This document shows positions 49,781 to 63,270 of a stretch of DNA of 64,000 nt, in pieces. The stretch comes from Serratia surfactantfaciens (lineage in GTDB: Bacteria; Pseudomonadota; Gammaproteobacteria; Enterobacterales; Enterobacteriaceae): positions 3,224,001 to 3,288,000 of the forward strand of contig NZ_CP016948.1 of the NCBI RefSeq assembly GCF_001642805.2, given 5' to 3'. A program made the translations under genes and the position numbers. Below the pieces are notes generated by a model. The model made no database searches and was not told where the DNA came from. It saw only the letters and a program-made list of their open reading frames with translations. Each line of letters starts with the position of its first letter. The stretch's first letter is position 1.

Positions 49781-49798
49781 TGTCGCAAAATGCAGACA
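49781..49798. promoter_or_regulatory. GlrR box 3 (TGTC-N10-GACA)
   Basis: TGTCGCAAAATGCAGACA is nearly identical to box 1 (two spacer differences). It starts 32 bp after box 2, three helical turns, and lies just before the purL terminator. Confidence 0.82.
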
Positions 49799-49826
49799 CT
49801 GCCGCCCGGCGGTGAACAGCGGCCAT

Positions 49827-49852
49827 AAAAAAGGGCGCAATTGCTTGCGCCC
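49827..49852 (-). terminator. Rho-independent terminator after purL
   Basis: On the minus strand GGGCGCAA/TTGCGCCC with loop GCAA is followed by six T residues, 21 bp past the purL stop codon. It isolates purL from the glmY control region. Confidence 0.93.
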
Positions 49853-49873
49853 TCTGTACGGTGGTGGTCGTTT

Positions 49874-53764
<3,891 letters not shown>

Positions 53765-53836
53765 AATCAAAGTTCTCTCGTCTTCGAAGCGACGGATAAG
53801 ACGCTTCATTGGGCGCAACAGGGGAAAACGCGCGTC

Positions 53837-53842
53837 ATTATA
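53837..53842 (-). promoter_or_regulatory. -10 element of purL promoter
   Basis: The minus strand has a perfect TATAAT here, 72 bp upstream of the purL start. The -35 region at 17-bp spacing (TTTCGT) falls inside the PurR box, so bound PurR would block polymerase. Confidence 0.7.
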
Positions 53843-53859
53843 GAGAATCCTCCGCGCCG

Positions 53860-53875
53860 ACGAAACCGTTTGCGT
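53860..53875 (-). promoter_or_regulatory. PurR box of purL
   Basis: ACGAAACCGTTTGCGT on the plus strand agrees with the PurR consensus ACGCAAACGTTTGCGT at 14 of 16 positions. It overlaps the predicted -35 region of the purL promoter. Confidence 0.82.
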
Positions 53876-53984
53876 AGGGATTATTGATAAAAGCGTGCCG
53901 CACCGTCGAATTGTCATAACGTGTCAATAAAGTTGCACACTGGCGTTTTGTTGCGCAAAATGCCCCCGCACTGGTGATTTAACC

Positions 53985-55502
53985 ATGAGAAAAGTCGTGG
54001 TTGCCGTCGCCGGTGTACCTGTGCCACCACTGGATAACTATTTGAAACGTCTTAAAATAAACTACATCCTCATCGGCGTTGTCACCCTGCTTCTGGCTCT
54101 CGCGCTGTGGCCCAACATCACCTGGCGCAGCGGCCAGGGCGGGCAACTCCAGGAGATCATTTCCCGCGGCGAGTTGCGTATCAGCACGCTGAATTCACCG
54201 CTGACCTATTTCAACACCAAGCAAGGGCCGGGTGGGCTCGACTACGAACTGGCCAAGCGCTTCGCCAACTACCTCGGGGTGAAGCTGGTGGTGATCCCCC
54301 ATCAGAACATCAATGACCTGTTCGACGATCTGGACGACGATGACGCCGACCTGCTGGCGGCGGGCCTGATCTACAACCAGGAGCGCCTCAGCCGCGCGCG
54401 CACCGGCCCGGCCTACTATTCCGTTTCCCAACAGCTGGTGTACCGGCTGGGCACCGCGCGGCCGAAAAGCTTCGCCGACATTAAAGGCAAGCTGGCGGTC
54501 GCCTCCGGTTCCGCGCACGTCAGCACGTTAAAGCAGCTCAAGCAGGATAAATACCCGGACCTCGCCTGGGAGTCCTCCAGCGATCTCACCTCCAAAGAGC
54601 TGCTGGAACGGGTTGCCGACGGCAAGCTGGATTACACCCTCGGCGATTCGGTGACCATCGCGCTGCTGCAGCGCATCCATCCGCAGCTGGCGGTGGCATT
54701 CGACGTCACCGACGAAGAACCGGTCACCTGGTACCTCAAACGTGACGGCGACGACAGCCTGTACGCGGCGATGCTGGATTTCTACAGTCAGATGGTGGAC
54801 GACGGCACCCTGGCGCGGCTGGAAGAGAAATACCTCGGCCACGTCGGCAGCTTCGACTATGTGGACACCAAAACCTTCCTGTCGGCCATCGACTCGGTGC
54901 TGCCCAACTTCCGCCCGCTGTTCGAGAAGCACGCCAACGAGATCGACTGGAAGCTGCTGGCGGCCATCGCCTATCAGGAATCGCACTGGAATCCGCAGGC
55001 CACCTCTCCCACCGGCGTGCGCGGCCTGATGATGCTGACCCGCGCCACCGCCGACGGCCTGGGGGTCAATGACCGCCTCGATCCGGAAGAGAGCATTCAG
55101 GGCGGCGCCCTTTACCTGCAGCGGCTGATGGCCAAGGTGCCGGACAGCGTGCCGGAAGACGAACGCATCTGGTTCTCGCTGGCGGCCTACAACATGGGTT
55201 GGGGCCATATGCTGGACGCGCGCAAGCTGACCAAGACGCAAAAAGGCAACCCGGACAGCTGGGTCGACGTCAAGCAGCGCCTGCCGATGCTCAGCCAAAA
55301 GCGCTACTATCCGCAGCTGACCTATGGCTATGCGCGCGGGCGTGAAGCCTACAACTATGTAGAAAACATCCGCCGCTACCAGGTCAGCCTGGTGGGCTAT
55401 CTGCAGGAAAAAGAGAGAAAGGCGGCGCAGGCGGCCGCCGAGCAGGAGGCGTTGGGGAAAGGCTATCCGACGGTGATGCCGGAACTGGCGCTCAACTACT
55501 GA
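53985..55502 (+). CDS. mltF: Membrane-bound lytic transglycosylase F
   Basis: A 505-residue periplasmic enzyme. The N-terminal membrane segment (about 24-44, [17 protein letters not shown]) is followed by a solute-binding-protein-like domain ([17 protein letters not shown]) and a C-terminal lysozyme-like domain with the catalytic Glu in [21 protein letters not shown]. It cleaves glycan strands to 1,6-anhydro-MurNAc. The first ~20 residues before LKINYILIG differ from E. coli MltF, so the start is uncertain. Divergent from purL, convergent with tadA. Confidence 0.95.
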   Translation: MRKVVVAVAGVPVPPLDNYLKRLKINYILIGVVTLLLALALWPNITWRSGQGGQLQEIISRGELRISTLNSPLTYFNTKQGPGGLDYELAKRFANYLGVKLVVIPHQNINDLFDDLDDDDADLLAAGLIYNQERLSRARTGPAYYSVSQQLVYRLGTARPKSFADIKGKLAVASGSAHVSTLKQLKQDKYPDLAWESSSDLTSKELLERVADGKLDYTLGDSVTIALLQRIHPQLAVAFDVTDEEPVTWYLKRDGDDSLYAAMLDFYSQMVDDGTLARLEEKYLGHVGSFDYVDTKTFLSAIDSVLPNFRPLFEKHANEIDWKLLAAIAYQESHWNPQATSPTGVRGLMMLTRATADGLGVNDRLDPEESIQGGALYLQRLMAKVPDSVPEDERIWFSLAAYNMGWGHMLDARKLTKTQKGNPDSWVDVKQRLPMLSQKRYYPQLTYGYARGREAYNYVENIRRYQVSLVGYLQEKERKAAQAAAEQEALGKGYPTVMPELALNY

Positions 55503-56042
<540 letters not shown>

Positions 56043-56126
56043 TTATACACACTAGCCCCACTTTGTCGTAACCGCGCGACAATGGCTATACTGGCCGAAT
56101 CAGCAGGTGATTCAGGGACAAGAAAC

Positions 56127-57179
56127 ATGAAACTCAGTAAAAAGAACGCCGTCGTGGTGCGCAAGGCGCTGGACGGCTGGGTCGGCGAAGGCGCCTTAAC
56201 GCCCGAGCAACAACAGCAACTGCTGCAGCATATGGATGTGCAACCTTTCGACTGGCGCCGGCTGGCGCGCTATGCGTTTCTGGCCGCGCTGGCCTCGCTG
56301 CTGATCGCCGTCACCAGCCTGTTCGCCGACAGCGAACTGCTGGCATGGCTCAGCGAGCTGTTCCGCTTCGACGCGCCGGTACGCATGGCGATCGCCGGCG
56401 TACTGGCGGCGCTGGCCTACGTCTGGGCGCTGCGTCGCCGCCGGCGGCATCCGGAGAAACGCTACGGCAACGAGGCGGCGCTGTTTGTCGCGGTGTTGCT
56501 CACCGCCTGCGCCTTATGGCAACTGGGGGTCTGGCTGGATAACGGCAGCGGGCGGGTTTCCGTGCTACTGCTGTTCGCCGCGCTGCTGTACGGCGCGATC
56601 GGCTGGTTCAGCCGCTCCGGACTGGTGTGGTGGTTCGCCCTGCTGTCGCTCGGCAACGCCTTCGGCGCCGAGACCGGCTACCTGTCCGGCTGGGGCGCCT
56701 ACTGGCTCGGCATGAGCTACCCGATTCGCTTTATCGCCTTTGGCGCGGTGCTGATCGCCACCGCGCTGCTGCTGCGGCCGCTGTTGGCGCAGCGCGGTCT
56801 GCAGCGAGTGTCGCTGGCGATGGGGCTGCTGTACCTGTTCATCGCCCTGTGGCTGCTGTCTATCTTCGGCAACTACGGCGATCTCGACAGCTGGTACAGC
56901 GCACGCCAGATCGAGCTGTTCCACTGGAGCCTGCTGTTCGGGCTGGCCTCCCTCGCCGCCATCTGGCTGGGGTTGAAACATGACGACGCCATGCTGCGCG
57001 GTTTCGGGCTGACCTTCCTCGGCATTAACCTGTATACCCGCCTGTTCGAATTTTTCTGGGACAGCATGCCGAAGACGATTTTCTTCGCGCTGCTCGGGCT
57101 GAGCCTGTGGGCGTTGGGATATTATGCGGAGAAGATTTGGCAGCTGGGGCGCAAGCCACACGACGTGAGCGATGACTGA
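56127..57179 (+). CDS. DUF2157 domain-containing membrane protein
   Basis: A 350-residue protein with a short soluble N-terminus (DUF2157 signature LDGWVGEGALTPEQQQQLL) and about ten hydrophobic segments. Function unknown to me. I start it at the ATG at 56127; the open frame extends much further upstream but only as an antisense shadow of tadA. It is not at this place in E. coli (tadA-pgpC there), so it is an insertion relative to that order. Confidence 0.8.
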   Translation: MKLSKKNAVVVRKALDGWVGEGALTPEQQQQLLQHMDVQPFDWRRLARYAFLAALASLLIAVTSLFADSELLAWLSELFRFDAPVRMAIAGVLAALAYVWALRRRRRHPEKRYGNEAALFVAVLLTACALWQLGVWLDNGSGRVSVLLLFAALLYGAIGWFSRSGLVWWFALLSLGNAFGAETGYLSGWGAYWLGMSYPIRFIAFGAVLIATALLLRPLLAQRGLQRVSLAMGLLYLFIALWLLSIFGNYGDLDSWYSARQIELFHWSLLFGLASLAAIWLGLKHDDAMLRGFGLTFLGINLYTRLFEFFWDSMPKTIFFALLGLSLWALGYYAEKIWQLGRKPHDVSDD

Positions 57180-57202
57180 TCGCAGTACCGATAACAACAA
57201 CA

Positions 57203-57224
57203 AAGGGCGGAATCCTCCGCCCTT
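57203..57224. terminator. Terminator between the DUF2157 gene and pgpC
   Basis: AAGGGCGGA/TCCGCCCTT is a perfect 9-bp stem with loop ATCC between convergent genes. The plus-strand tail GGTTTATT and the minus-strand tail TGTTGTTGTT are both moderately T-rich. Confidence 0.75.
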
Positions 57225-57227
57225 GGT

Positions 57228-57884
57228 TTATTCCAGCTGCTGCAGCTCACCCTGTTTGCTTACCCGCCAGCGGTGCTCACAAAAGAACAGCAGCGGATTG
57301 TCCTGCTTACTGTCGCTGTAACCACTGTACAGCTTCAGCGGCGCACCGAGCCGCTGCTCCAGCTGCACCACTTTCTGCTCCCCCAGGCAACGCAGGGTCA
57401 AGACCCAACCGCCGCAGCGGCGCGTGATGCGGCTGCCGATCAACCGCACCCGCGGCAGAAACGCCGAATCGCGATACACCTGCTCCACCAGCCGTTCCGG
57501 CGAGCCGGTAATCAGCCACACTTCGGCATCGTGCTCCTCCAGATACTGCCGCAGCCGCATTTGCACCACCGGAAACGCGGTGACCTTCTGGCGAAAGGCC
57601 TCGATAAACTGCCGCTCCAGCGCCTTCAGCGTCGCTTCGGAACGCCCGAAAGTGATCGCCCACAGCAGCAGGCTCATCGGCCAGCGCGCAGCGCGCCCCA
57701 GCAGCAACAGCGCCAGACCGATCGGCAGCAGCAGCGGCACCACCAGCAGCAGGTTCAGCGGTAGGCGGCGTAGCAGGAAGCGCAAGAAACTGCCGAACAT
57801 ATCCTCCTGATGCAGGGTGCCGTCCAGATCGAAAAACACCACGCGGCGCCCTTCTGCGGCCGGTTGTTGCTGCTTGTCGCTCAA
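57228..57884 (-). CDS. pgpC: Phosphatidylglycerophosphatase C (YfhB)
   Basis: A 218-residue HAD-family phosphatase that dephosphorylates PGP to phosphatidylglycerol at the inner membrane. The nucleophile motif VVFFDLDGTLH (Asp19, Asp21) and the C-terminal SGYSDSKQDNPLLFFC are present, with a membrane helix around residues 40-65 (LLLVVPLLLPIGLALLLLG). The C-terminus RWRVSKQGELQQLE is nearly the E. coli sequence. It starts 3 bp after the murP stop codon, suggesting shared transcription. Confidence 0.94.
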   Translation of the reverse strand: MSDKQQQPAAEGRRVVFFDLDGTLHQEDMFGSFLRFLLRRLPLNLLLVVPLLLPIGLALLLLGRAARWPMSLLLWAITFGRSEATLKALERQFIEAFRQKVTAFPVVQMRLRQYLEEHDAEVWLITGSPERLVEQVYRDSAFLPRVRLIGSRITRRCGGWVLTLRCLGEQKVVQLEQRLGAPLKLYSGYSDSKQDNPLLFFCEHRWRVSKQGELQQLE

Positions 57885-57887
57885 ACG

Positions 57888-59255
57888 CTACTCCTCGGGA
57901 TCGTCGAACCCCATCATCCAGGTGAAGAGAAAACCAGCGATAATCGTAATCAGCATCCCCGCCAGATACAACATCACCTTACCTGAGACGATGGTCAACG
58001 CCAAAGGCAGCCCCGAAATGCCGAAGGTGATGACCGTCGCCACCTTCCAGTAGCTGATCAGCGCGCCGCCGACCGCGCCGCCGAGGCAGGCGCCGATAAA
58101 CGGCCGGCCCAGCGGCAGCGTCACCCCAAAGATCAGCGGCTCGCCGATGCCGAGAATGCCGACCGGCAACGCCCCTTTGATCACCTTCTTCAGCCGCGCG
58201 TTACGGGTTTTCAACAGCACCGCCAGCGCCGCCCCCACCTGGCCAACGCCGGCCATCGCCAGGATCGGCAGCAGCGGGTTGGAACCGTGCGCCTGCACCA
58301 GCTCGACATGGATCGGCACCAGCCCCTGATGCAGGCCGGAGAGCACCAGCGGCAGGAACAGCCCCGAGAGCAACGCTCCCACCAGCAGCCCGCCCTTGTC
58401 GATCGCCAGATTGGCGCCGTGGGCGATGGCGTCGGAGATAATGCCGCCGATCGGCTGCAGAATCAGGATCGCCAACGAGGCGGTGACCAGCGTGGTCAGC
58501 AATGGGTTAAGGATCAGTTCGACCGACTCCGGCAACAGCGTGCGCAGGCGCTTCTCTACCCAGCACATCAACGCCACCACCAACAATACGGCGATCACCC
58601 CGCCGCGCCCCGGCTGCAGCGCCTCGCCAAACAAGGTGATCTGCGCCAGCGCCGGACTGGAAAGAATGCCGGCCATCACGCCGCCCATCGCCTGCGAGCC
58701 GCCAAACACCCGCGCAGCGTTAACCCCGACCAGAATGTTCATGATGGCGAACACCGCGCTGCCGAAGATAGCCAGCAGCCCCAGCACGTTCGGATAGTCC
58801 ACCGCCAGCTGGCCGGCGATGTCGGGCCGTTTCAGCAGGTTGATGATGCCGGTGATCAGCCCCGAGGCGATAAACGCCGGGATCAGCGGAATAAAAACAT
58901 CGGCCAGCTTTTTCAGCGCACCGCTCATCGGCGCCGCGTACTTTTGCTTGGCCTGCGCTTTTGTACGAGCGGCATCGCCGACGGCGGCAACGGGCTGCGC
59001 ATCACCGCTCAACAGCCCGCGCATGGCGTCCACCACCTTGGCGGCGGCGCCCGGGCCGACGATAAACTGATGCTGTTCACCCTGCTTGATATAGCCCTTC
59101 ACGCCCGGCAGCTGCCTGAGGGTGGCCAGATCCAGGCGCTGCTCATCGCTGACCTCGACGCGCACCCGCGTCATGCAGTTTTCCAGTTTGAGGATATTAC
59201 CCTCGCCCCCCACGCCCGCCAGGATCTGTGTCGCCAATGCCGTTGTCTTGTCCAT
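57888..59255 (-). CDS. murP: PTS N-acetylmuramic acid permease, IIBC component
   Basis: A 455-residue EIIBC protein. The EIIB phosphorylation site is Cys27 in LENCMTRVRVE; the EIIC part begins about residue 110 and contains GIGEPLIFGVTLPLGRPF. It lacks an EIIA domain, like E. coli MurP, which uses the glucose EIIA. Product is MurNAc 6-phosphate, the substrate of MurQ encoded just upstream. A glucose/sucrose-family substrate other than MurNAc is possible, but the murQ neighbour argues for MurNAc. Start at ATG 59255, with GGGGG-rich ribosome site upstream. Confidence 0.88.
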   Translation of the reverse strand: MDKTTALATQILAGVGGEGNILKLENCMTRVRVEVSDEQRLDLATLRQLPGVKGYIKQGEQHQFIVGPGAAAKVVDAMRGLLSGDAQPVAAVGDAARTKAQAKQKYAAPMSGALKKLADVFIPLIPAFIASGLITGIINLLKRPDIAGQLAVDYPNVLGLLAIFGSAVFAIMNILVGVNAARVFGGSQAMGGVMAGILSSPALAQITLFGEALQPGRGGVIAVLLVVALMCWVEKRLRTLLPESVELILNPLLTTLVTASLAILILQPIGGIISDAIAHGANLAIDKGGLLVGALLSGLFLPLVLSGLHQGLVPIHVELVQAHGSNPLLPILAMAGVGQVGAALAVLLKTRNARLKKVIKGALPVGILGIGEPLIFGVTLPLGRPFIGACLGGAVGGALISYWKVATVITFGISGLPLALTIVSGKVMLYLAGMLITIIAGFLFTWMMGFDDPEE

Positions 59256-59273
59256 CGCCGCCCCCACCGTGAA

Positions 59274-60167
59274 TTAACGCGCCAACGCCGCGCGCAGATA
59301 ACCGTCGTGCTGCTGCAGCCGCTGCTGCGCCTCTTCAGCGCTGACACCGGCCAGAATCATCAGGATCGCCGGTTTGACCTCAAAGCCGGTCTGCGTCAGC
59401 GCCGCCTCCGCCTGAGCGCGTCCGGCGCCGGTGGCTTCCACCACGATGCGGCAAGCGCGATCCACCAGTTTGACGTTGGTGGCCTTCACGTCCACCATCA
59501 GGTTCTGATAGACCTTACCCAGCTTGACCATCGCGCCGGTCGACAGCATGTTGAGCACCAGTTTCTGCGCGGTGCCGGATTTCAGGCGAGTCGAGCCGGT
59601 CAGGGCCTCCGGCCCCACCACCGGCGAGATCGCCACCTGCGCTTCATGCGCGATAGGCGAGTCCGGGTTGCAGGAGATGGCCGCCGTCGGGCAGCCCAGC
59701 CCGCGGGCATAGCGCAGTGCGCCGATCACATAAGGCGTGCGCCCGGAGGCCGCCAGCCCCACCACCATATCGACGGCGGTCAGATTCAGCGCTCTGAGAT
59801 CGGTTTCCCCCAGGGCTTCATCGTCTTCCGCCCCTTCCACCGCTTTGAGCAGCGCGCCCGGTCCGCCGGCGATCAGCCCCACCACCACACCGTGCGGCAC
59901 GCCGAAAGTCGGCGGGCATTCGGAAGCATCCAGCACGCCCAGCCGGCCGCTGGTGCCGGCGCCCAAATAAATCAGCCGTCCGCCAGCCTTTAGCGCCGCC
60001 GCCGCCAGGTCAACCGCCTGCGCGATCGCCGGCAGCACCTTTTCGATCGCTTCCGGCACCTTGCGATCCTCCTGGTTAAAACAGCGGACCATGTCCAGCG
60101 TCGACATCTCATCCAGCCCCATGGTGGCCGGGTTGCGGGTTTCCGATACCAGTGCGCCTAAATTCAT
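59274..60167 (-). CDS. murQ: N-acetylmuramic acid 6-phosphate etherase MurQ
   Basis: A 297-residue SIS-domain enzyme that splits MurNAc-6-P into GlcNAc-6-P and lactate, a cell-wall recycling step. Signatures: [19 protein letters not shown] at the N-terminus, [23 protein letters not shown], and the C-terminal UBA-like region ([20 protein letters not shown]). It is 18 bp before murP and divergent from a RpiR-type regulator, with palindromic sites between. Confidence 0.97.
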   Translation of the reverse strand: MNLGALVSETRNPATMGLDEMSTLDMVRCFNQEDRKVPEAIEKVLPAIAQAVDLAAAALKAGGRLIYLGAGTSGRLGVLDASECPPTFGVPHGVVVGLIAGGPGALLKAVEGAEDDEALGETDLRALNLTAVDMVVGLAASGRTPYVIGALRYARGLGCPTAAISCNPDSPIAHEAQVAISPVVGPEALTGSTRLKSGTAQKLVLNMLSTGAMVKLGKVYQNLMVDVKATNVKLVDRACRIVVEATGAGRAQAEAALTQTGFEVKPAILMILAGVSAEEAQQRLQQHDGYLRAALAR

Positions 60168-60178
60168 CTGTTCACCTT

Positions 60179-60193
60179 TGAATTTTTAATTCA
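60179..60193. promoter_or_regulatory. Palindromic operator candidate 1 (murQ side)
   Basis: TGAATTTTTAATTCA is an inverted repeat with TGAAT/ATTCA arms, 12 bp upstream of the murQ start codon. Its twin at 60212-60226 has the same arms. The likely ligand is the RpiR-type regulator encoded divergently. Confidence 0.55.
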
Positions 60194-60211
60194 CAAAATT
60201 AAATCAATATT

Positions 60212-60226
60212 TGAATATTTTATTCA
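60212..60226. promoter_or_regulatory. Palindromic operator candidate 2 (murQ/regulator gap)
   Basis: TGAATATTTTATTCA, extended to TTGAATA-TTT-TATTCAA, is a perfect inverted repeat. It is 33 bp (about three helical turns) from candidate 1, as expected for two dimers on one DNA face. Confidence 0.6.
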
Positions 60227-60334
60227 ACAAAGCGAGCGCTATTTGCTATTTTAACGGTGAGCTCACAAAAATTTTCACCGCGCGTTTTCGCCCTCTGCAT
60301 GGCAAAATGGCCGCTGGTTTCCAGGGAAAGAACA

Positions 60335-61183
60335 ATGAGTACCCTTCTGCGCATTCGCCAGATGTATCCGACACTGGCGCAAAACGACCGCAAGCTGGCG
60401 GACTTTCTGCTGAATAACGCCGAGCAGGCGCGCCATCTCAGCTCGCAAAAGCTGGCCCAGCTGGCCGGCATCAGCCAATCGAGCGTGGTGAAGTTCGCCC
60501 AAAAGCTGGGCTATAAAGGCTTTCCGGCGCTGAAGCTGGCGCTGAGCGAAACGCTGGCCCAACCACAGGCCGAACCGGTGGTGACCGTTCACAACCACAT
60601 CCTCAGCAGCGATACGCTGAAAATCGTCGGTGAAAAGCTGCTGGCGGAAAAGCAGGCGGCGCTGCGCGCGACGCTCGACATCAACAGCGAAGAGCGGCTG
60701 CATCAGGCATTGGACATGCTGCGCCAGGCGCGCCGGGTGATGCTAATCGGCATCGGCGCTTCCGGGCTGGTAGCCAAGGATTTTTCCTTCAAGCTGCTGA
60801 AAATCGGCGTAATGGCGGTAGCCGAAGCGGATATGCACGTCCAGCTAGCGGCGGTGCAGGCGCTGGATAAACGCGATCTGCTGGTGGCGATCTCATTCAG
60901 CGGCGAACGGCGTGAAATCAATCTGGCGGCGGAAGAGGCGCGCCAGGCCGGCGCCAGGGTGCTGGCGCTGACAAGCTTCTCACCCAATGGCCTGCAGCAG
61001 CGAGCCGATCACTGCCTGTATACCATCGCCGAAGAGCCCCATACCCGCAGCGCGGCCATCTCTTCCAGCACCGCCCAGTTCGCTCTGACCGATCTGCTGT
61101 TTATGGCGCTGATCCAGCACGATCTTGATCATGCGCGTGACCGTATCAGGCACAGCGAACAATTAATGAAAAAATTGGTTTGA
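60335..61183 (+). CDS. yfhH: RpiR/MurR-family regulator, YfhH orthologue
   Basis: A 282-residue regulator with an N-terminal RpiR HTH (LAQLAGISQSSVVKFAQKLGYKGFPALKLALSE region) and a C-terminal SIS sugar-phosphate-binding domain (VMLIGIGASGLVAKDF, ISFSGERREINLAAE). Residue by residue it is closer to E. coli YfhH than to MurR, and the neighbours downstream (yfhL, acpS, pdxJ) are those of yfhH. It is divergent from murQP, so MurNAc-6-P is the probable ligand. Start at ATG 60335; an in-frame ATG at 60257 would run through a GTGAGCTCAC palindrome and is unlikely. Confidence 0.9.
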   Translation: MSTLLRIRQMYPTLAQNDRKLADFLLNNAEQARHLSSQKLAQLAGISQSSVVKFAQKLGYKGFPALKLALSETLAQPQAEPVVTVHNHILSSDTLKIVGEKLLAEKQAALRATLDINSEERLHQALDMLRQARRVMLIGIGASGLVAKDFSFKLLKIGVMAVAEADMHVQLAAVQALDKRDLLVAISFSGERREINLAAEEARQAGARVLALTSFSPNGLQQRADHCLYTIAEEPHTRSAAISSSTAQFALTDLLFMALIQHDLDHARDRIRHSEQLMKKLV

Positions 61184-61192
61184 GGCGTATAA

Positions 61193-61215
61193 TGGCGGCC
61201 GATAAAAAGCCGCCA
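61193..61215 (+). terminator. Hairpin after the YfhH gene
   Basis: TGGCGGC/GCCGCCA forms a perfect 7-bp stem with a 9-base loop, 9 bp after the stop codon, followed by GTTCAATTATTT. The T tail is broken, so efficiency is doubtful. Confidence 0.5.
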
Positions 61216-61326
61216 GTTCAATTATTTCCCTTCTCTGCATTCGAAAAATAATGTGCGGGCGGTTATTTAATCAATTATCGAACGATAGTTGAGCTTGCAT
61301 GGACAGCATTATTTGGCGATATCATT

Positions 61327-62871
61327 ATGAATACACACTCAGTAATTTTAGATAAGTTACGGCATTCCGTCGCTCATCCTCTTCTTCGTGCCAGTTTGTT
61401 TTATATCGTTACGGCATTGATATTAATCAAAGCCATGGGATACAGCGGTGGAAAAGGCATTGATATTCTTTTTATTGCACTTATTTTACTATTATTATCT
61501 ATTCATTCGATTACTCGATACGGCCTGATTATTCCGTTTATTCTGCTGTGTGCGCTGTATGCGCCGGTCGGGGCTATTTACGGCACCCCTTCCGCTACCG
61601 TGATGTCAGCCCTGTTGCAAACCAACCTGATAGAAGCGACGGAGTTCTTGCAGACCCTGCCTGCCCGTTGTTATCTGCTGCCTGCCGCCATTCTGGTTAT
61701 GCTGGCCATTCTCGGCCTATTTATTTGGCGGCAAGCCATTTCAAAACAAACAATACTTCCCTTGCTAGCCCTGCTGGCGATTATCATTATCGCCAGAGCC
61801 TTCAATGGCGGCGTGGCGAACCTTAAACTGCCTGACTTCTTTTTATCCATTTACTCGGCTTACCATCAATACCAACAGCAGGTTGATGAATTAAGTGCCG
61901 GTGCTTCAGCGCCGAATACCTGGTCAGTAACCGCAGGCGCGGCAACGGACGAAAACTATGTCATTATCGTCGGCGAAAGTATGCGCAGGGATCATATGTC
62001 CTTATTTGATTATCCGGTATCCACTACGCCGTTTCTGGATAATGCCAAAGGACGGTTTTACAGCAATTATATTTCCACCGCGCCAAATACCTTCGAATCG
62101 CTCCCTCGCACGCTGGCTTTAAGCAACGGCCACAACATTGCCATCGGAGATAATATCATCACCCTGGCAAAAGCCGCCGGCCTCAACACCCATTGGCTGT
62201 CCAATCAGGGCATGTTCGGACAATTCGATACGCCGGTGTCAAAAATCGCGATGTTCAGCGATAGCCATTATTTCCTGAAGAAAGGCGACTACCAATCGCG
62301 CAACACCAATGATGATGCGCTGCTGTCGATATTTGACCAATTATTGCGGCGCCAGGGGCAAGGCAACCTGTATGTGCTGCATCTGATGGGCTCACACGCC
62401 GACTTTTGCGAGCGGCTTAATGATGAACCACCAAGCATCGAGTCGCCGAATCAGGAACTGGCCTGCTACCTCTCCACCTATCGCAAGACCGACCGTTTCA
62501 TCGAACAGGTTTATCAAAGTCTGAAACAGAACGGTGCGCCGTTTAAACTGTTCTATTTCTCCGATCACGGCCTTTCCCATAAGGATATCGGCGGCGGGCG
62601 TTCTTTGCGCCACAGCGGCGATACCCGGCAGAATTACCAGGTGCCGTTACTGGTGCTGACCGATCGTGATCGGCAACATCAGGTTATTGATGCCCCCTTG
62701 AGCGCTTTCGATTTTATCGGGCTGTTTGTTCAAGAAGCGGGAATACGAATCGCCTATCCGGAAGTGATGCCCACCATGCATATGGTGGATGCAGGCAAGC
62801 GCTGGGTGTTTGACGGGCAGAGAATGGTTGATTTCGATCAGTTGGCTGACGACCCGCCTGAGTTACCCTAA
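61327..62871 (+). CDS. Phosphoethanolamine transferase-like membrane sulfatase-fold protein
   Basis: A 514-residue protein with about five membrane segments in the first ~190 residues and a C-terminal alkaline-phosphatase/sulfatase domain: metal ligand in VIIVGESMRRDHMSLF, candidate nucleophile Thr in STAPNTFESLPRTL, and FYFSDHGLSHKD. This layout is that of EptA/EptB/EptC/OpgE phosphoethanolamine transferases acting on lipid A, core LPS or glucans in the periplasm. Acceptor unknown. The 5' third and its upstream region are visibly AT-rich compared with neighbours, which may indicate transfer. It is absent between yfhH and yfhL in E. coli. Confidence 0.82.
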   Translation: MNTHSVILDKLRHSVAHPLLRASLFYIVTALILIKAMGYSGGKGIDILFIALILLLLSIHSITRYGLIIPFILLCALYAPVGAIYGTPSATVMSALLQTNLIEATEFLQTLPARCYLLPAAILVMLAILGLFIWRQAISKQTILPLLALLAIIIIARAFNGGVANLKLPDFFLSIYSAYHQYQQQVDELSAGASAPNTWSVTAGAATDENYVIIVGESMRRDHMSLFDYPVSTTPFLDNAKGRFYSNYISTAPNTFESLPRTLALSNGHNIAIGDNIITLAKAAGLNTHWLSNQGMFGQFDTPVSKIAMFSDSHYFLKKGDYQSRNTNDDALLSIFDQLLRRQGQGNLYVLHLMGSHADFCERLNDEPPSIESPNQELACYLSTYRKTDRFIEQVYQSLKQNGAPFKLFYFSDHGLSHKDIGGGRSLRHSGDTRQNYQVPLLVLTDRDRQHQVIDAPLSAFDFIGLFVQEAGIRIAYPEVMPTMHMVDAGKRWVFDGQRMVDFDQLADDPPELP

Positions 62872-62956
62872 GCGGTAAGATGACGAAAAAACGCCCGTTG
62901 TGCGGTGATTCTATGATAGATTGCGCGCCAGCCCGAGCACACCGATGGAAAAATAA

Positions 62957-63223
<267 letters not shown>

Positions 63224-63240
63224 CCCGCCGCAGAACTGAC

Positions 63241-63270
63241 AAGGGCGCCACAGGGCGCCCTTTCTCTTTT
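63241..63270 (+). terminator. Terminator after yfhL
   Basis: AAGGGCGCC/GGCGCCCTT is a perfect 9-bp stem with loop ACAG followed by TCTCTTTT, 17 bp after the yfhL stop. It reaches the 3' end of convergent acpS. Confidence 0.87.

Noticed and set aside
58287..59993. A 568-codon plus-strand open frame
   Set aside because: Antisense to both murP and murQ; His/Gln/Arg-rich shadow.
60257..60266. GTGAGCTCAC as a CRP site upstream of the YfhH gene
   Set aside because: It is a 10-bp palindrome without the 6-bp spacer between TGTGA and TCACA arms required by CRP.
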